Part shown: one piece after another, positions 41,546 through 49,777 of the stretch | Position numbering within the stretch: the first letter of the stretch is position 1 | Layout: each line of letters starts with the position of its first letter | From: CAYSNP01 sp964432485 | GTDB taxonomy: Bacteria; Bacillota; Clostridia; Christensenellales; DTU072 | DNA: 50,911 nucleotides | NCBI GenBank assembly: GCA_964432485.1 | Contig: CAYSNP010000011.1 | Location: forward strand, 1-50,911 | Direction of reading: 5' to 3' | Notes under the pieces: model-generated | Databases searched by the model: none | Told to the model about the DNA's origin: nothing | Seen by the model: the letters and a program-made list of their open reading frames with translations, nothing else | Made by a program: the position numbers and the translations under genes

Positions 41546-41992
41546 TTACTCTTTTTTATGCTTTTCCACCATTACATTAATAGGCCCGTCACCTACCGAA
41601 TTAACTATCATACTTGCCCCAAATATCCCGTTTTGGGTATCTATTTTGCGCTTTAAGGTATCCAAAAAGGCATTATAAAGCGGCTCGCTGTGCTCTCGAG
41701 GCGCGCTGTGAGAAAAGTCGGGACGCCTGCCTCTTTCGCAGTTGCCATAAAGGCTAAAGTTGGAGACAACCAGCAAACTACCCCCTATTTCTTTTACGCT
41801 TAAATTCATTTTACCAGCTGAATCAGGAAAAATCCTTAAATTAATTATCTTATCAGCCACCCATTCCAATATGGCAAAATCATCTTGAGCGCAAAAGCCG
41901 CAATATACTATCAGCCCTGTACCTATCTTGCCGGTAAGTTCTCCGTCAGCATAAACTTCCGCACACTTTACCCGCTGTACCAAAGCCTTCAT
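41546..41992 (-). CDS. dtd: D-aminoacyl-tRNA deacylase
   Basis: 148 aa, family length. Removes D-amino acids (and glycine from tRNA-Ala) from mischarged tRNA. The fold-defining N-terminus MKALVQRVKCAEVYADGELTGKIGTGLIVYCG, the WVADKIINLRIFPD block and the C-terminal GIFGASM...GDGP are recognisable. The catalytic SQFTL motif reads SNFSL (about 78-82) and the Gly-cisPro loop GPVT reads GPIN, conservative but unusual substitutions. The start codon overlaps the ricT stop by 1 bp (TAATG). It is the last gene of the decarboxylase-tmk-holB-ricT-dtd run. Confidence 0.88.
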   Translation of the reverse strand: MKALVQRVKCAEVYADGELTGKIGTGLIVYCGFCAQDDFAILEWVADKIINLRIFPDSAGKMNLSVKEIGGSLLVVSNFSLYGNCERGRRPDFSHSAPREHSEPLYNAFLDTLKRKIDTQNGIFGASMIVNSVGDGPINVMVEKHKKE

Positions 41993-42807
41993 TAGCTGTC
42001 TGCCTTTTTTACTTCTTCAATAGGAAAAGTTAATATACTTACCCCGCCGTCAGGCGTATCAAACTTAACTTGTACCTCTTCTCGCAGTACATTAACAGCA
42101 TATACCTTGCCTTCTCCCGACGAAGTCTTTACCGATGCGCTTATTTTTGGCATCTTTTTCAGCACTTCTTGATAAAAGCTGTTTTCGTATTTCAAACAGC
42201 ACATCAGCTTGCCACAACAGCCGCTAATATTGTTAGGATTAAGGCTTAAACCTTGATTTTTCGCCATTTTTATACTTACTTTTTCAAAGTCCTTCAAATG
42301 CAGCGTACAACAGCAAGGCCTGCCGCAAATGGCAAGTGCGCCTCTCATCTTTATATCGTCACGCTCATAAATCTGCCTTAGCTCTATACGAGTGCGAAAT
42401 AGCGATGCCAACTCTTTTACCAACTCCCTAAAGTCTACTCTGCCTTCCGCTGTAAAGTAAATTATTGCTTTTGAGCGGTCAAAAGTGTATTCTGCATCTA
42501 CTATTTTCATTTCTAAATTAAGTTCTGCAACCTTGTTAGCACTTTCTGCAATTAAGGTTTCGGCGTCGGCAAGATTCTGCTCATGCTGTGCGCCATCCTC
42601 TTTGCTTGCACGCTTAATAATCGGCTTTAAAGGCGTTACAACCTCCGAATCCGCTACTTCCTTATTGCACATTACCACCTTGCCGAACTCTTTTCCGCGC
42701 ACAGTTTCGGTGATAACTTGGTCGCCTTCTTTGAATTCTTCTCCCTTAGGGTCAAAGTAGTATATTTTGCCGGCGTGCTTAAACTTTACGCCTATTACTA
42801 TTGCCAT
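41992..42807 (-). CDS. ricT: PSP1-domain protein RicT (YaaT-like)
   Basis: 271 aa. The N-terminal region AGKIYYFDPKGEEFKEGDQVITETVRGKEFGKVV and the following PSP1 domain match YaaT/RicT. The Cys-rich CGRPCCCTL (about 161-169) and GCCGKLMCCLKYE (about 200-212) segments are the cysteines that in Bacillus subtilis bind iron-sulfur clusters in the RicT-RicA-RicF (Y) complex, which promotes RNase Y-dependent RNA maturation. It overlaps holB by 10 bp; the holB-yaaT pairing is conserved in Firmicutes. Confidence 0.92.
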   Translation of the reverse strand: MAIVIGVKFKHAGKIYYFDPKGEEFKEGDQVITETVRGKEFGKVVMCNKEVADSEVVTPLKPIIKRASKEDGAQHEQNLADAETLIAESANKVAELNLEMKIVDAEYTFDRSKAIIYFTAEGRVDFRELVKELASLFRTRIELRQIYERDDIKMRGALAICGRPCCCTLHLKDFEKVSIKMAKNQGLSLNPNNISGCCGKLMCCLKYENSFYQEVLKKMPKISASVKTSSGEGKVYAVNVLREEVQVKFDTPDGGVSILTFPIEEVKKADS

Positions 42808-43766
42808 TTGTATTTAGCCTCCAATATATTAAAAAGCATTGTTTCTGCTACTGAATCAGCTTGAATATTGCCTGCGAGAGCTTGCCTTGCATTGTGAGCC
42901 GCCCTTACTGCATCCGCCAAAGAGCCAAGCTGAAATCCTGCTATTTCGTCCAGCCCAAACTCAGTTGTTCTTGCCGGATATGCGCTATCTGTTAACTTAT
43001 GCGCTAAATCTTGAAAAATAATCTCAAAAAAGTATAGGCTTGTAAGAAAATTGTCTTTGCTGAACGCTGCGCTGTCCAAAAACTCTATAACCTTGCTTGT
43101 GTGAGTGCAATCACGCAAAATGCGTACACATTCGGATACAATATGCAAATACCGCTGCTTATCTTGGGCAAAGTTAAGGGCAATTTCCGGCGAGCCGCCC
43201 GACAAGCGCGCGCATGAGTGCGCAATCTCAGGCGAGGCTGCTTGCGATTGCAGAAACTCTACAATATGTTCATTTGCCAAAGGCGGTATAACTATTTTAG
43301 TTGCTCTGGAATTAATAGTAGCAAGTAAAGAACTTTCGCTGGGTGTAAGGATAAACAAGCTTACTCCTCTAGGCGGTTCTTCATACACTTTAAGCAATTT
43401 ATTTTGCACTACCGCATCTATAGGATGGATATAAGCATCTAGCAAATATAATTTATAGTCTGCCTCCATACCTTTATTATAAATATCGGCAATAATATCC
43501 TCTGTGATATTAACCAGGATTTTTTCTTGTCCGCCTATAAGTTTTACATCGGGATGCACGCCTAAGTCTATTTTATAATCTACCAATTCTGCGGATATGA
43601 ATCCATATTTATACATAATATGTCTGGCGGCAAGTAGGAAAAATTCCCGCCCTAACAGCTCGTCAGGAGCGGTAATTATATAGGCATGGGAAAGCCTGCC
43701 TTCATCAATATCTTTTTTTAGCTGCAAAAACTCCTTGCTTTTTGCCAAAATCTTAGAAAGCGTCAA
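42798..43766 (-). CDS. holB: DNA polymerase III delta-prime subunit
   Basis: 322 aa. Clamp-loader subunit. HAYIITAPDELLGREFFLLAARHIM (about 27-51) replaces the Walker A with a non-binding version, normal for delta-prime; KLYLLDAYIHPIDAVVQNKLLKVYEEPPRGVSLFILTPSESSLLATINSRA (about 101-152) is the conserved Walker B and sensor region, with SRA in place of the SRC arginine motif. The C-terminal helical region is divergent. It overlaps tmk by 4 bp and ricT by 10 bp. The yaaQ (darA) and yaaR genes that separate tmk and holB in B. subtilis are absent. Confidence 0.9.
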   Translation of the reverse strand: MTLSKILAKSKEFLQLKKDIDEGRLSHAYIITAPDELLGREFFLLAARHIMYKYGFISAELVDYKIDLGVHPDVKLIGGQEKILVNITEDIIADIYNKGMEADYKLYLLDAYIHPIDAVVQNKLLKVYEEPPRGVSLFILTPSESSLLATINSRATKIVIPPLANEHIVEFLQSQAASPEIAHSCARLSGGSPEIALNFAQDKQRYLHIVSECVRILRDCTHTSKVIEFLDSAAFSKDNFLTSLYFFEIIFQDLAHKLTDSAYPARTTEFGLDEIAGFQLGSLADAVRAAHNARQALAGNIQADSVAETMLFNILEAKYKWQ

Positions 43767-44371
43767 TTTATTACTCCTCGTTCGGTTAAAGCCTTTACAA
43801 TAGCATCTAAGGTCTTTTCCTTATCTTTATCAGGCACAATTGTTACAAAACGAGGGCAATAGGCGGCTAACTCCTTAAAGCCTTGATATACTTTAGAATG
43901 AAAAAGCTCCCCTTCCTTTTCCATACGGTCATTATTTTTAAGATGCCAGGCATCGCTGGGGGATAAATCCAAAAAAATCACAGTATCAGGCATGCAATTT
44001 TGAAGCGCATAGCAGTTAATTTGCCGGACTAGCTCCCTGCCCAATCCTCTTGCATAGCCTTGATAAGCTATTGAGCTATCTACAAAGCGGTCACAAAGCA
44101 CAATTTTGCCCTGTTGCAAAGCAGGCAAAATAACTTTATCGATATGTGCTATGCGAGCGGCAGCAAAATAATATGCTTCTGCCAAAGGCGGCATAGGGCA
44201 TTTTAGCAAGATTTCTCTGGTGACTTCGCCTTCAGGTGTGCCGCCGGGTTCTCTGGTTACCAGCATATCTTGTTTAGTCTTTTCCAGATATTCTGCAAGT
44301 TTCTTAATTTGATACGACTTGCCTACGCCCTCGCAACCTTCAAAGACTATGAATTTGTTTAGCTTGTTCAT
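43763..44371 (-). CDS. tmk: Thymidylate kinase
   Basis: 202 aa, normal length. Phosphorylates dTMP to dTDP. P-loop FEGCEGVGKSYQIKKL (about 9-24), the dTMP-binding REPGGTPEGE (about 40-49), and the DRFVDSSIAYQGYARGLG block (about 92-109) are intact; the LID region follows (about 140-150). ATG 44371 lies 4 bp after the decarboxylase stop; the stop overlaps the holB start. Confidence 0.95.
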   Translation of the reverse strand: MNKLNKFIVFEGCEGVGKSYQIKKLAEYLEKTKQDMLVTREPGGTPEGEVTREILLKCPMPPLAEAYYFAAARIAHIDKVILPALQQGKIVLCDRFVDSSIAYQGYARGLGRELVRQINCYALQNCMPDTVIFLDLSPSDAWHLKNNDRMEKEGELFHSKVYQGFKELAAYCPRFVTIVPDKDKEKTLDAIVKALTERGVIN

Positions 44372-44375
44372 AAGT

Positions 44376-45707
44376 TTATTTTACCACACAAACCTTGCCA
44401 TTTACAAGTCCAAATAGCGCACTGTGATGTTCCAGGATAAAGTTTACATGCGATTTTGTAATTTTTTGCCCCGAAAAAAGAAAAGGTGTGCCCGGCGGAT
44501 AAAGCCCAAACTCCGAATAGCAAGTTTTGCCAATGCAGTCTTTAGGCTCTTTTAGCTCAAAGTCTTTAGCAAACTTTAGCAAAAATATATCTTGCGGCAA
44601 CGGACAATTTTCAGTAGGCTTGCCTTTGGATGGGAGCGATACAACAATTGCGGCAAGCGCATTGCATAGTGTGGGCAAGGCGGTGTAATTGTTTTGGGTT
44701 ACTATAAAAATAATCCTGTCCCTATCCGCCGCTTCTGCATAAATGCCTTGTTCTGCAAGCGCATTATATACATCCATGCAATCATAGTCTTGACAAGAAA
44801 GCACCAATCGGGAAAAATCTGCATTTTCTACCGCCTTAAAGCCCGCAGGAAGCGCACTCTTGAACTCTTGCACCGCTTGAAAAATATCTTGATAGATACA
44901 CTCCCCTTTTTTAGAATAAAAATCTATGGCGCACTCTATCGAAAGCATAATAGGATAAGAAGGTGAGGTAGAATGCAGCATACTTCTGTAAAACTGAATC
45001 TTTTCTGCATATTTGACAGTAGAGAGCAGTATTGCGCCGCCGGTAAAGACAGGCAGCGTTTTATGGAGCGAATAAACAATTAAATCTGCACCAATGGGTC
45101 TTTTATCTGTCAATTTGTCAGAAAATACAAAATGCGCTCCATGTGCGGCATCTACAATTACTTGCAGCATAGGAAAGAGCCTCTTTACCGCAAGGAGATA
45201 ATCTTTACCAATAGTTTGCCCTTGATAGTTAGGGCTTGTTAAGATAAGAGCGCCTATATTTTTTTCTTTTATTTGTTTAGCTAAAGTATCAATATCGCAA
45301 TTGTCGGGCGCTTGCCAAGCATTGCCGCCGGACAGCCTTATAGCATTATATACGCTTTTATGCGCTCCTCCTAATATCAAAATATTGTCCGCAAAGGCAT
45401 GCGCGCTAAAAATTGCGCAAAAAAGCGCACCGGTTGCGCCATTGGTAAAAATAAAGGCATGCTGTGCTTGATATAGCATGGCTATACGCTTTTGCAAGTC
45501 TTTCAATAAGTTTGTGCTATTTAATAAATTATCGCTATAAGGCAGCTCCGTAATATCAAACTTTGCGCTTGAATAAAGCTCTGCATATTCTTGATTGGGG
45601 CTTTTGCCGGAATGCCCCGGCATATGGAATCTAATGCAATACTCTTTTTGTTTTATCTGCTTAATAAGTGAGGATTTCATTCTTGAGGATTTCATTCTTA
45701 TATTCAT
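44376..45707 (-). CDS. Orn/Lys/Arg-type PLP decarboxylase (YaaO-like)
   Basis: Up to 443 aa. Fold-type I PLP enzyme of the Orn/Lys/Arg decarboxylase group: IRFHMPGHSGKSPN at the N-terminus, FIFTNGATGALFCAIF (about 87-102, phosphate and ring contacts), IVDAAHGAHFVFSD (about 184-197) and the PLP lysine in VYSLHKTLP (about 214). The C-terminal domain contains the PPGTPFLFSGQKIT motif. Short single-domain members of this group are often arginine or lysine decarboxylases, but the substrate cannot be set from sequence. Placement before tmk matches yaaO-tmk of B. subtilis. A 15-bp tandem duplication (45670-45699) creates the MKSSRMKSS start, so the true start is uncertain. Confidence 0.88.
   Translation of the reverse strand: MNIRMKSSRMKSSLIKQIKQKEYCIRFHMPGHSGKSPNQEYAELYSSAKFDITELPYSDNLLNSTNLLKDLQKRIAMLYQAQHAFIFTNGATGALFCAIFSAHAFADNILILGGAHKSVYNAIRLSGGNAWQAPDNCDIDTLAKQIKEKNIGALILTSPNYQGQTIGKDYLLAVKRLFPMLQVIVDAAHGAHFVFSDKLTDKRPIGADLIVYSLHKTLPVFTGGAILLSTVKYAEKIQFYRSMLHSTSPSYPIMLSIECAIDFYSKKGECIYQDIFQAVQEFKSALPAGFKAVENADFSRLVLSCQDYDCMDVYNALAEQGIYAEAADRDRIIFIVTQNNYTALPTLCNALAAIVVSLPSKGKPTENCPLPQDIFLLKFAKDFELKEPKDCIGKTCYSEFGLYPPGTPFLFSGQKITKSHVNFILEHHSALFGLVNGKVCVVK
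45670..45699 (-). repeat. 15-bp tandem duplication at the decarboxylase start
   Basis: Two perfect adjacent copies of a 15-bp unit (45670-45684 and 45685-45699; minus-strand unit AAGAATGAAATCCTC). Each contains an in-frame ATG, so the duplication adds five codons and a second potential start. GGAGG lies 1 nt before the outermost ATG and 13 nt before the next. Confidence 0.95.
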
Positions 45708-45745
45708 TCCTCCAATGTGCCATTGTAGGCATAAAAAAAATTGTT

Positions 45746-45870
45746 AAAATGACGGTGCAGATGCAAGCAAGACGAGGCAGGCGAGGCTTTCAGACGGGAG
45801 TGTATCCCATATACATGACCTAGGAAAACGTAGCCTAACAATGTATTGCGATGTATATGCCCGTTATTTT
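45746..45870. repeat. 125-bp imperfect palindromic intergenic element
   Basis: The 163-bp gap between the decarboxylase and the TtcA-like gene is mostly one long imperfect inverted repeat centred near 45808. The ends AAAATGACGG and CCGTTATTTT match at 9 of 10 positions; inner arms GAGGCT.../...AGCCT and GACGGG/CCTAGG partly pair; the core is GTGTATCCCATATACATGAC. It abuts the TGA of the TtcA-like gene. It has no ORF of its own and resembles REP- or MITE-type elements. Confidence 0.6.
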
Positions 45871-46626
45871 TCAAGTTTTCTCCTTTTCAAATTGATTCCA
45901 CAGATTAAAGCGTTCGGGAGAAACAATAGCCGAAAGCATATGCTCTTTTGCAAAAGGGATATCTTTTTGAATAGAACGAAGCAGTTGCTTCATATATTCC
46001 CTCTTTGTGTGAGTATCTTGAGGACAAGGGTTGGGTGCTACAGGCATATTATATCTGCGTGACGCACCTTTGATATCTGCCTCTTTAACATAAATAAAAG
46101 GGCGAATCAAGGTAATATCGGCACGCTCCATATAGCTATAGGGCTGCAGTGTGCTTAGCCGCCCCTCATATATAAAGGAAAGAAAAAATGTTTCTAATAT
46201 ATCCTCTGCATGATGTGCAAGCGCAAGCTTATTAGCGTTAATTTCTTTACATTTGGAGCAAAGAGCACCACGCCTGATTTTAGAGCAAAGCGCACAAGGA
46301 TTGCTTTCCTTCCTTTCCTTAAAAACTGTACTTGCAATACTTGTGGGAACTATATAATAGGGTACGCTAAGTTCAGATATATAGCTTGCTAACTTTTGGT
46401 ATGCCTCCGGACTATTGTCATCTATCCCTGCACTGGCAAACCCCATATCAATAGTTATTGCCGATAAACTAAAGTTTACGGGCGAATACTTTTTGAACTC
46501 CGCCAATGCGGTAAGCAAAACAAGGCTATCAGCGCCGCCGCTAACTCCTACTGCAATATGGTCGCCTTCTTTAATAAGGGGATACTTTTTACAAGCTCGC
46601 CTTAGCGTGCCTACAATCTTGTTCAC
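45871..46626 (-). CDS. ttcA: TtcA-type tRNA 2-thiolation PP-loop ATPase
   Basis: 251 aa. PP-loop motif VGVSGGADSLVLL (about 27-39) binds ATP; NPCALCSKIRRGALC (about 115-129) carries the CxxC of the TtcA group, and a further Cys in NPCPQDTHTKR (about 198-208) would be the third iron-sulfur ligand. LALAHHAEDILETFFLSFIYEGRL (about 140-163) is the usual substrate-channel helix. The group adds sulfur at C32 or related positions of tRNA; the exact tRNA target in Firmicutes members is uncertain. It starts 8 bp after the gcvPB stop, so it is probably the last gene of the glycine cleavage transcript. Confidence 0.82.
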   Translation of the reverse strand: MNKIVGTLRRACKKYPLIKEGDHIAVGVSGGADSLVLLTALAEFKKYSPVNFSLSAITIDMGFASAGIDDNSPEAYQKLASYISELSVPYYIVPTSIASTVFKERKESNPCALCSKIRRGALCSKCKEINANKLALAHHAEDILETFFLSFIYEGRLSTLQPYSYMERADITLIRPFIYVKEADIKGASRRYNMPVAPNPCPQDTHTKREYMKQLLRSIQKDIPFAKEHMLSAIVSPERFNLWNQFEKEKT

Positions 46627-46634
46627 CGGCTTAG

Positions 46635-48086
46635 CTACTGCCCTTCTAGCGGGCTGCCAAACTCATAGGCAAGGATAGGATTCCTTGCCGCTGAAACTTC
46701 ATCTGGTCTGCCAATAGGCGTAGTTTGGGGTGCTAAATGCATACTTTCGGGCTGTGTAAATGCTTTCTCGTATAGCTTTAATATGCTTGCTATTGCCTTG
46801 TCAAGAGTCTCTTTGCTTTCGGTTTCGGTAGGCTCTATCATAAGTGCTTCTTTGACTATTTGAGGGAAATACATAGTAGGAGGATGCATCCTCTCATCTA
46901 TCATAGCTTTGGCAAAATCAAGAGCGGATACGCCGGTTTTTTCTTTTAGCTCTTGTAGACTAAGCACAAACTCATGCATACACTTATCAGAAACTACCTT
47001 AAACTTGTCTTTTAATTTCGCTAACATATAATTGGCATTAAGCACCGCCATAAGACTGGCATCTTTTAGCCCCTCTGTTCCTAACATGGCAATATATGCC
47101 CACGCTTTTAAGCAAACACCAATATTGCCGTAATACATCTTTACTCTGCCAATAGACTTTTCGGGGTCGACAAAATAGTATTGCCCGTCTTTTTTTTCTA
47201 CATTGTTAACAGGCAAATATGGCGCAAGCAGCTGCTTACAGCCCACAGGGCCGCTACCCGGACCGCCGCCGCCATGAGGCGTGGAAAAAGTTTTATGCAA
47301 ATTAAGATGCACTATATCAAAACCCATATCCCCCGGTCTTATATTGCCTACAATAGCATTAAGATTAGCACCGTCATAATAAAGCAAGCCACCTGCGCCG
47401 TGAACAATGCTGCTTATCTGCAAAATATCCTTTTCAAACAGGCCTAAAGTGTTGGGATTGGTAAGCATTAGTCCCGCTGTATCCTCGCCAACCACTTGTT
47501 GCAACGCTTGCAAGTCCACCATACCGTCTTTTGAGGGGATATTGACAGCGGTAAAGCCTGCCATAGCAGTTGAAGCCGGATTAGTCCCGTGAGCGGAGTC
47601 AGGTACAATTATCTTTGTCCTTTTTGTATCCCCTCTCTCTAAGTGATAAGCCCTTATCATTTGCAAAGAGGTATATTCGCCATGTGCGCCCGCAGAAGGC
47701 ATAAGGGTAAACTTGTCCATACCGCAAAGAGCAGAAAGCATATCTTGCAACTGATACATAATCTGCAAAATACCTTGCGTGTCGCTTTCGCTTTGTGCCG
47801 GATGAATGCCTGCAAATCCTTCCAAAGAAGCAATCTTTTCGCTAACTTTTGGATTGTACTTCATCGTGCAAGAGCCTAACGGATAAAAACCGTCATCCAC
47901 CCCAAAAGCTCGTTTGCTAAGTGCTGTATAATGCCTTGCCAGCTCATTTTCTGCTACTTGGGGCAAGCGTGCGGGTTGAGAACGCAATAGCTTTGGATCT
48001 AACCGGTAAGATGTTGCAGATAGTATACTGCTGTCAATGGAAAGAGCTTTTGCGCCTGCCTGCGAAATATCAAACAATGTTTTCAT
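46635..48086 (-). CDS. gcvPB: Glycine dehydrogenase (decarboxylating) subunit 2
   Basis: 483 aa, family length for the split P-protein. PLP enzyme that decarboxylates glycine and loads the aminomethyl group onto GcvH. LGSCTMKYNPK is near residue 62-72, the nucleotide-loop-like TLMPSAGAHGEYTS near 125, and the PLP lysine lies in HLNLHKTFSTPHGGGGPGSGPVG (about 260-282). I chose ATG 48086 because AAGGAGG is 7 nt upstream and it overlaps the gcvPA stop (ATGA); a longer in-frame ORF would read back into gcvPA. Confidence 0.95.
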   Translation of the reverse strand: MKTLFDISQAGAKALSIDSSILSATSYRLDPKLLRSQPARLPQVAENELARHYTALSKRAFGVDDGFYPLGSCTMKYNPKVSEKIASLEGFAGIHPAQSESDTQGILQIMYQLQDMLSALCGMDKFTLMPSAGAHGEYTSLQMIRAYHLERGDTKRTKIIVPDSAHGTNPASTAMAGFTAVNIPSKDGMVDLQALQQVVGEDTAGLMLTNPNTLGLFEKDILQISSIVHGAGGLLYYDGANLNAIVGNIRPGDMGFDIVHLNLHKTFSTPHGGGGPGSGPVGCKQLLAPYLPVNNVEKKDGQYYFVDPEKSIGRVKMYYGNIGVCLKAWAYIAMLGTEGLKDASLMAVLNANYMLAKLKDKFKVVSDKCMHEFVLSLQELKEKTGVSALDFAKAMIDERMHPPTMYFPQIVKEALMIEPTETESKETLDKAIASILKLYEKAFTQPESMHLAPQTTPIGRPDEVSAARNPILAYEFGSPLEGQ

Positions 48087-49393
48087 TTGGCTACCTCCTT
48101 GAGATATGCAATAAGCTCTGCCATTTGCTTTGCAGAGTTTTGTTCGGTAACGCAATAAAGCATATCTTGAGAGTTTAACGGCAGCCCTGAAAGGATACCT
48201 TTTTCGGCTAAAGCCTTTTCTATTTTTTTAGTGTCAATTGAGCTTGTTATAATAAATTCATTAAAGAATTCTGTATTATATTTTAGCTTAAAATTAGGAA
48301 TCTTGCATATTTTGTCAGCTAAAAAATGAGCGCCGGCATAACATACTTTTGCCACTTCTTGAATGCCCTGCTTGCCTGCTGTCGCCATATATATTGCCGC
48401 CCTAAGGGCGCAATGGGCTTGATTGGAACAAATGGAGCTGGATGCCTTTTCCCGCCTGATATGCTGCTCCCTGGCTTGCATAGTCAGCACATAGGCATCT
48501 TGCCCCTTATTGTCTTTGGTCTTGCCCACTATCCTGCCCGGCAACAATCGTACATTTTGCTTTGTGGTAGCCATAAAGCCTAAGTATGGGCCCCCAAATG
48601 ACATAGGTATGCCCAAAGGCTGTCCTTCGCCAACTGCAATTTGAGCATTGCATTCATAAGGTGTTTTTAGCAGACTTGCGCTAATAGGATAGATACTCAT
48701 TACATAACCGACACCTTTTTCGGCAAGCAGCTTTCCAATGCTGTCAGCATCTTCTATACAGCCAAAATAATTGGGCTGCGCTATCCCTACTGCGCTTGTA
48801 CCTTCTAACTTAGCTGCTAAATCTTCTATATCGGTTTTACCATTGCTGCAATCTATATATTCAACTTTTACATTAAGAGGGTTAAGATATGTTTCTATTA
48901 CCTTTGCGGCCATAGGATGCAAAGCGGAACTTAACAATATCTTATCTTTGCCCCTTTTTCTTAATGCCAGCAATGCCTCGGCAAAAGCCGCCGCTCCGTC
49001 ATAGTGCGAAGCGTTGGCAACCTGCATTCCGCACAGCTCTGATATCATAGTTTGATATTCGAATATAGCTTGCAGAATACCTTGCGACATTTCTGCTTGA
49101 TATGGGGTATACGCTGTCAGGAACTCGCTCCTGGCAGAAAGATTGTCTACCAAAGGCGGTATATAATGATTGTAGCTGCCCGCACCTCTAAATATAGAGG
49201 GGTATACTTTATTAGCCCGACTTGCGCTCCTTGCCTCTTGCTCCACCGTCTGCATACTTTTGCCCGCTATAGTAATATTGCTTTTGTCCAAAAATTGCTC
49301 AAGTCCGCCATATAAATCAGTTAATTTTTCTATGCCGATAGCTTGCAACATTTCGGAAATATCTTGTGGTAAATGCGGAGTAAACTTTACCAT
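48083..49393 (-). CDS. gcvPA: Glycine dehydrogenase (decarboxylating) subunit 1
   Basis: 436 aa, the N-terminal half of the split glycine decarboxylase. Conserved stretches: FRGAGSYNHYIPPLVDNLSARSEFLTAYTPYQAEMSQGILQAIFEYQTMISELCGM (about 69-124), MSFGGPYLGFMATTKQ (about 268-283), LPGRIVGKTKD (about 289-299), and REQHIRREKASSSICSNQA (about 313-331). It forms a heterotetramer with GcvPB. It begins directly after the gcvH stop and is coupled to gcvPB by an ATGA overlap. Confidence 0.95.
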   Translation of the reverse strand: MVKFTPHLPQDISEMLQAIGIEKLTDLYGGLEQFLDKSNITIAGKSMQTVEQEARSASRANKVYPSIFRGAGSYNHYIPPLVDNLSARSEFLTAYTPYQAEMSQGILQAIFEYQTMISELCGMQVANASHYDGAAAFAEALLALRKRGKDKILLSSALHPMAAKVIETYLNPLNVKVEYIDCSNGKTDIEDLAAKLEGTSAVGIAQPNYFGCIEDADSIGKLLAEKGVGYVMSIYPISASLLKTPYECNAQIAVGEGQPLGIPMSFGGPYLGFMATTKQNVRLLPGRIVGKTKDNKGQDAYVLTMQAREQHIRREKASSSICSNQAHCALRAAIYMATAGKQGIQEVAKVCYAGAHFLADKICKIPNFKLKYNTEFFNEFIITSSIDTKKIEKALAEKGILSGLPLNSQDMLYCVTEQNSAKQMAELIAYLKEVAK

Positions 49394-49759
49394 TTAAGCC
49401 TCCGGATTGCTTGCGCAGTAGGCCTCATAAGCGGCCTTGTCCATTAGTCCTGTTGCTTCTGTCTCCGCTTTAATTGCTACAAACCAAGTCTGCTCGGGGT
49501 CCTCGTTGATAAGCTCGGGCGCATCTCTTAATGCCTCGTTGACCTCCACAATTTCGCCCGATACCGGACTATAAATATCGCTTACCGCCTTTACGCTCTC
49601 AAGAGTAGCAAAGGAATCACCCGCTGCAAGCATAGTGCCAACCTCGGGCAAATCTACAAAAACAATATCTACAAGTGCATTAGCCGCATATTCGCTGATG
49701 CCTATCTTGCCGCTTGCCTTATCGTACCATTCGTGAGTTTTTGCATATAATAATGCCAT
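49394..49759 (-). CDS. gcvH: Glycine cleavage system H protein
   Basis: 121 aa. Lipoyl carrier of the glycine cleavage complex. The lipoylation site is the Lys in TLESVKAVSDIYSPVSG (about residue 57), followed by the Asn/Pro-rich ELINEDPEQTWF typical of H proteins. I chose ATG 49759 (MALLYAKTHEWY): GGAGG lies 5 nt upstream, and the four-codon extension covers that ribosome binding site. No lipoate ligase or dihydrolipoyl dehydrogenase gene is visible in this window. Confidence 0.95.
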   Translation of the reverse strand: MALLYAKTHEWYDKASGKIGISEYAANALVDIVFVDLPEVGTMLAAGDSFATLESVKAVSDIYSPVSGEIVEVNEALRDAPELINEDPEQTWFVAIKAETEATGLMDKAAYEAYCASNPEA

Positions 49760-49777
49760 AGAGCCCTCCAAAAAAAA

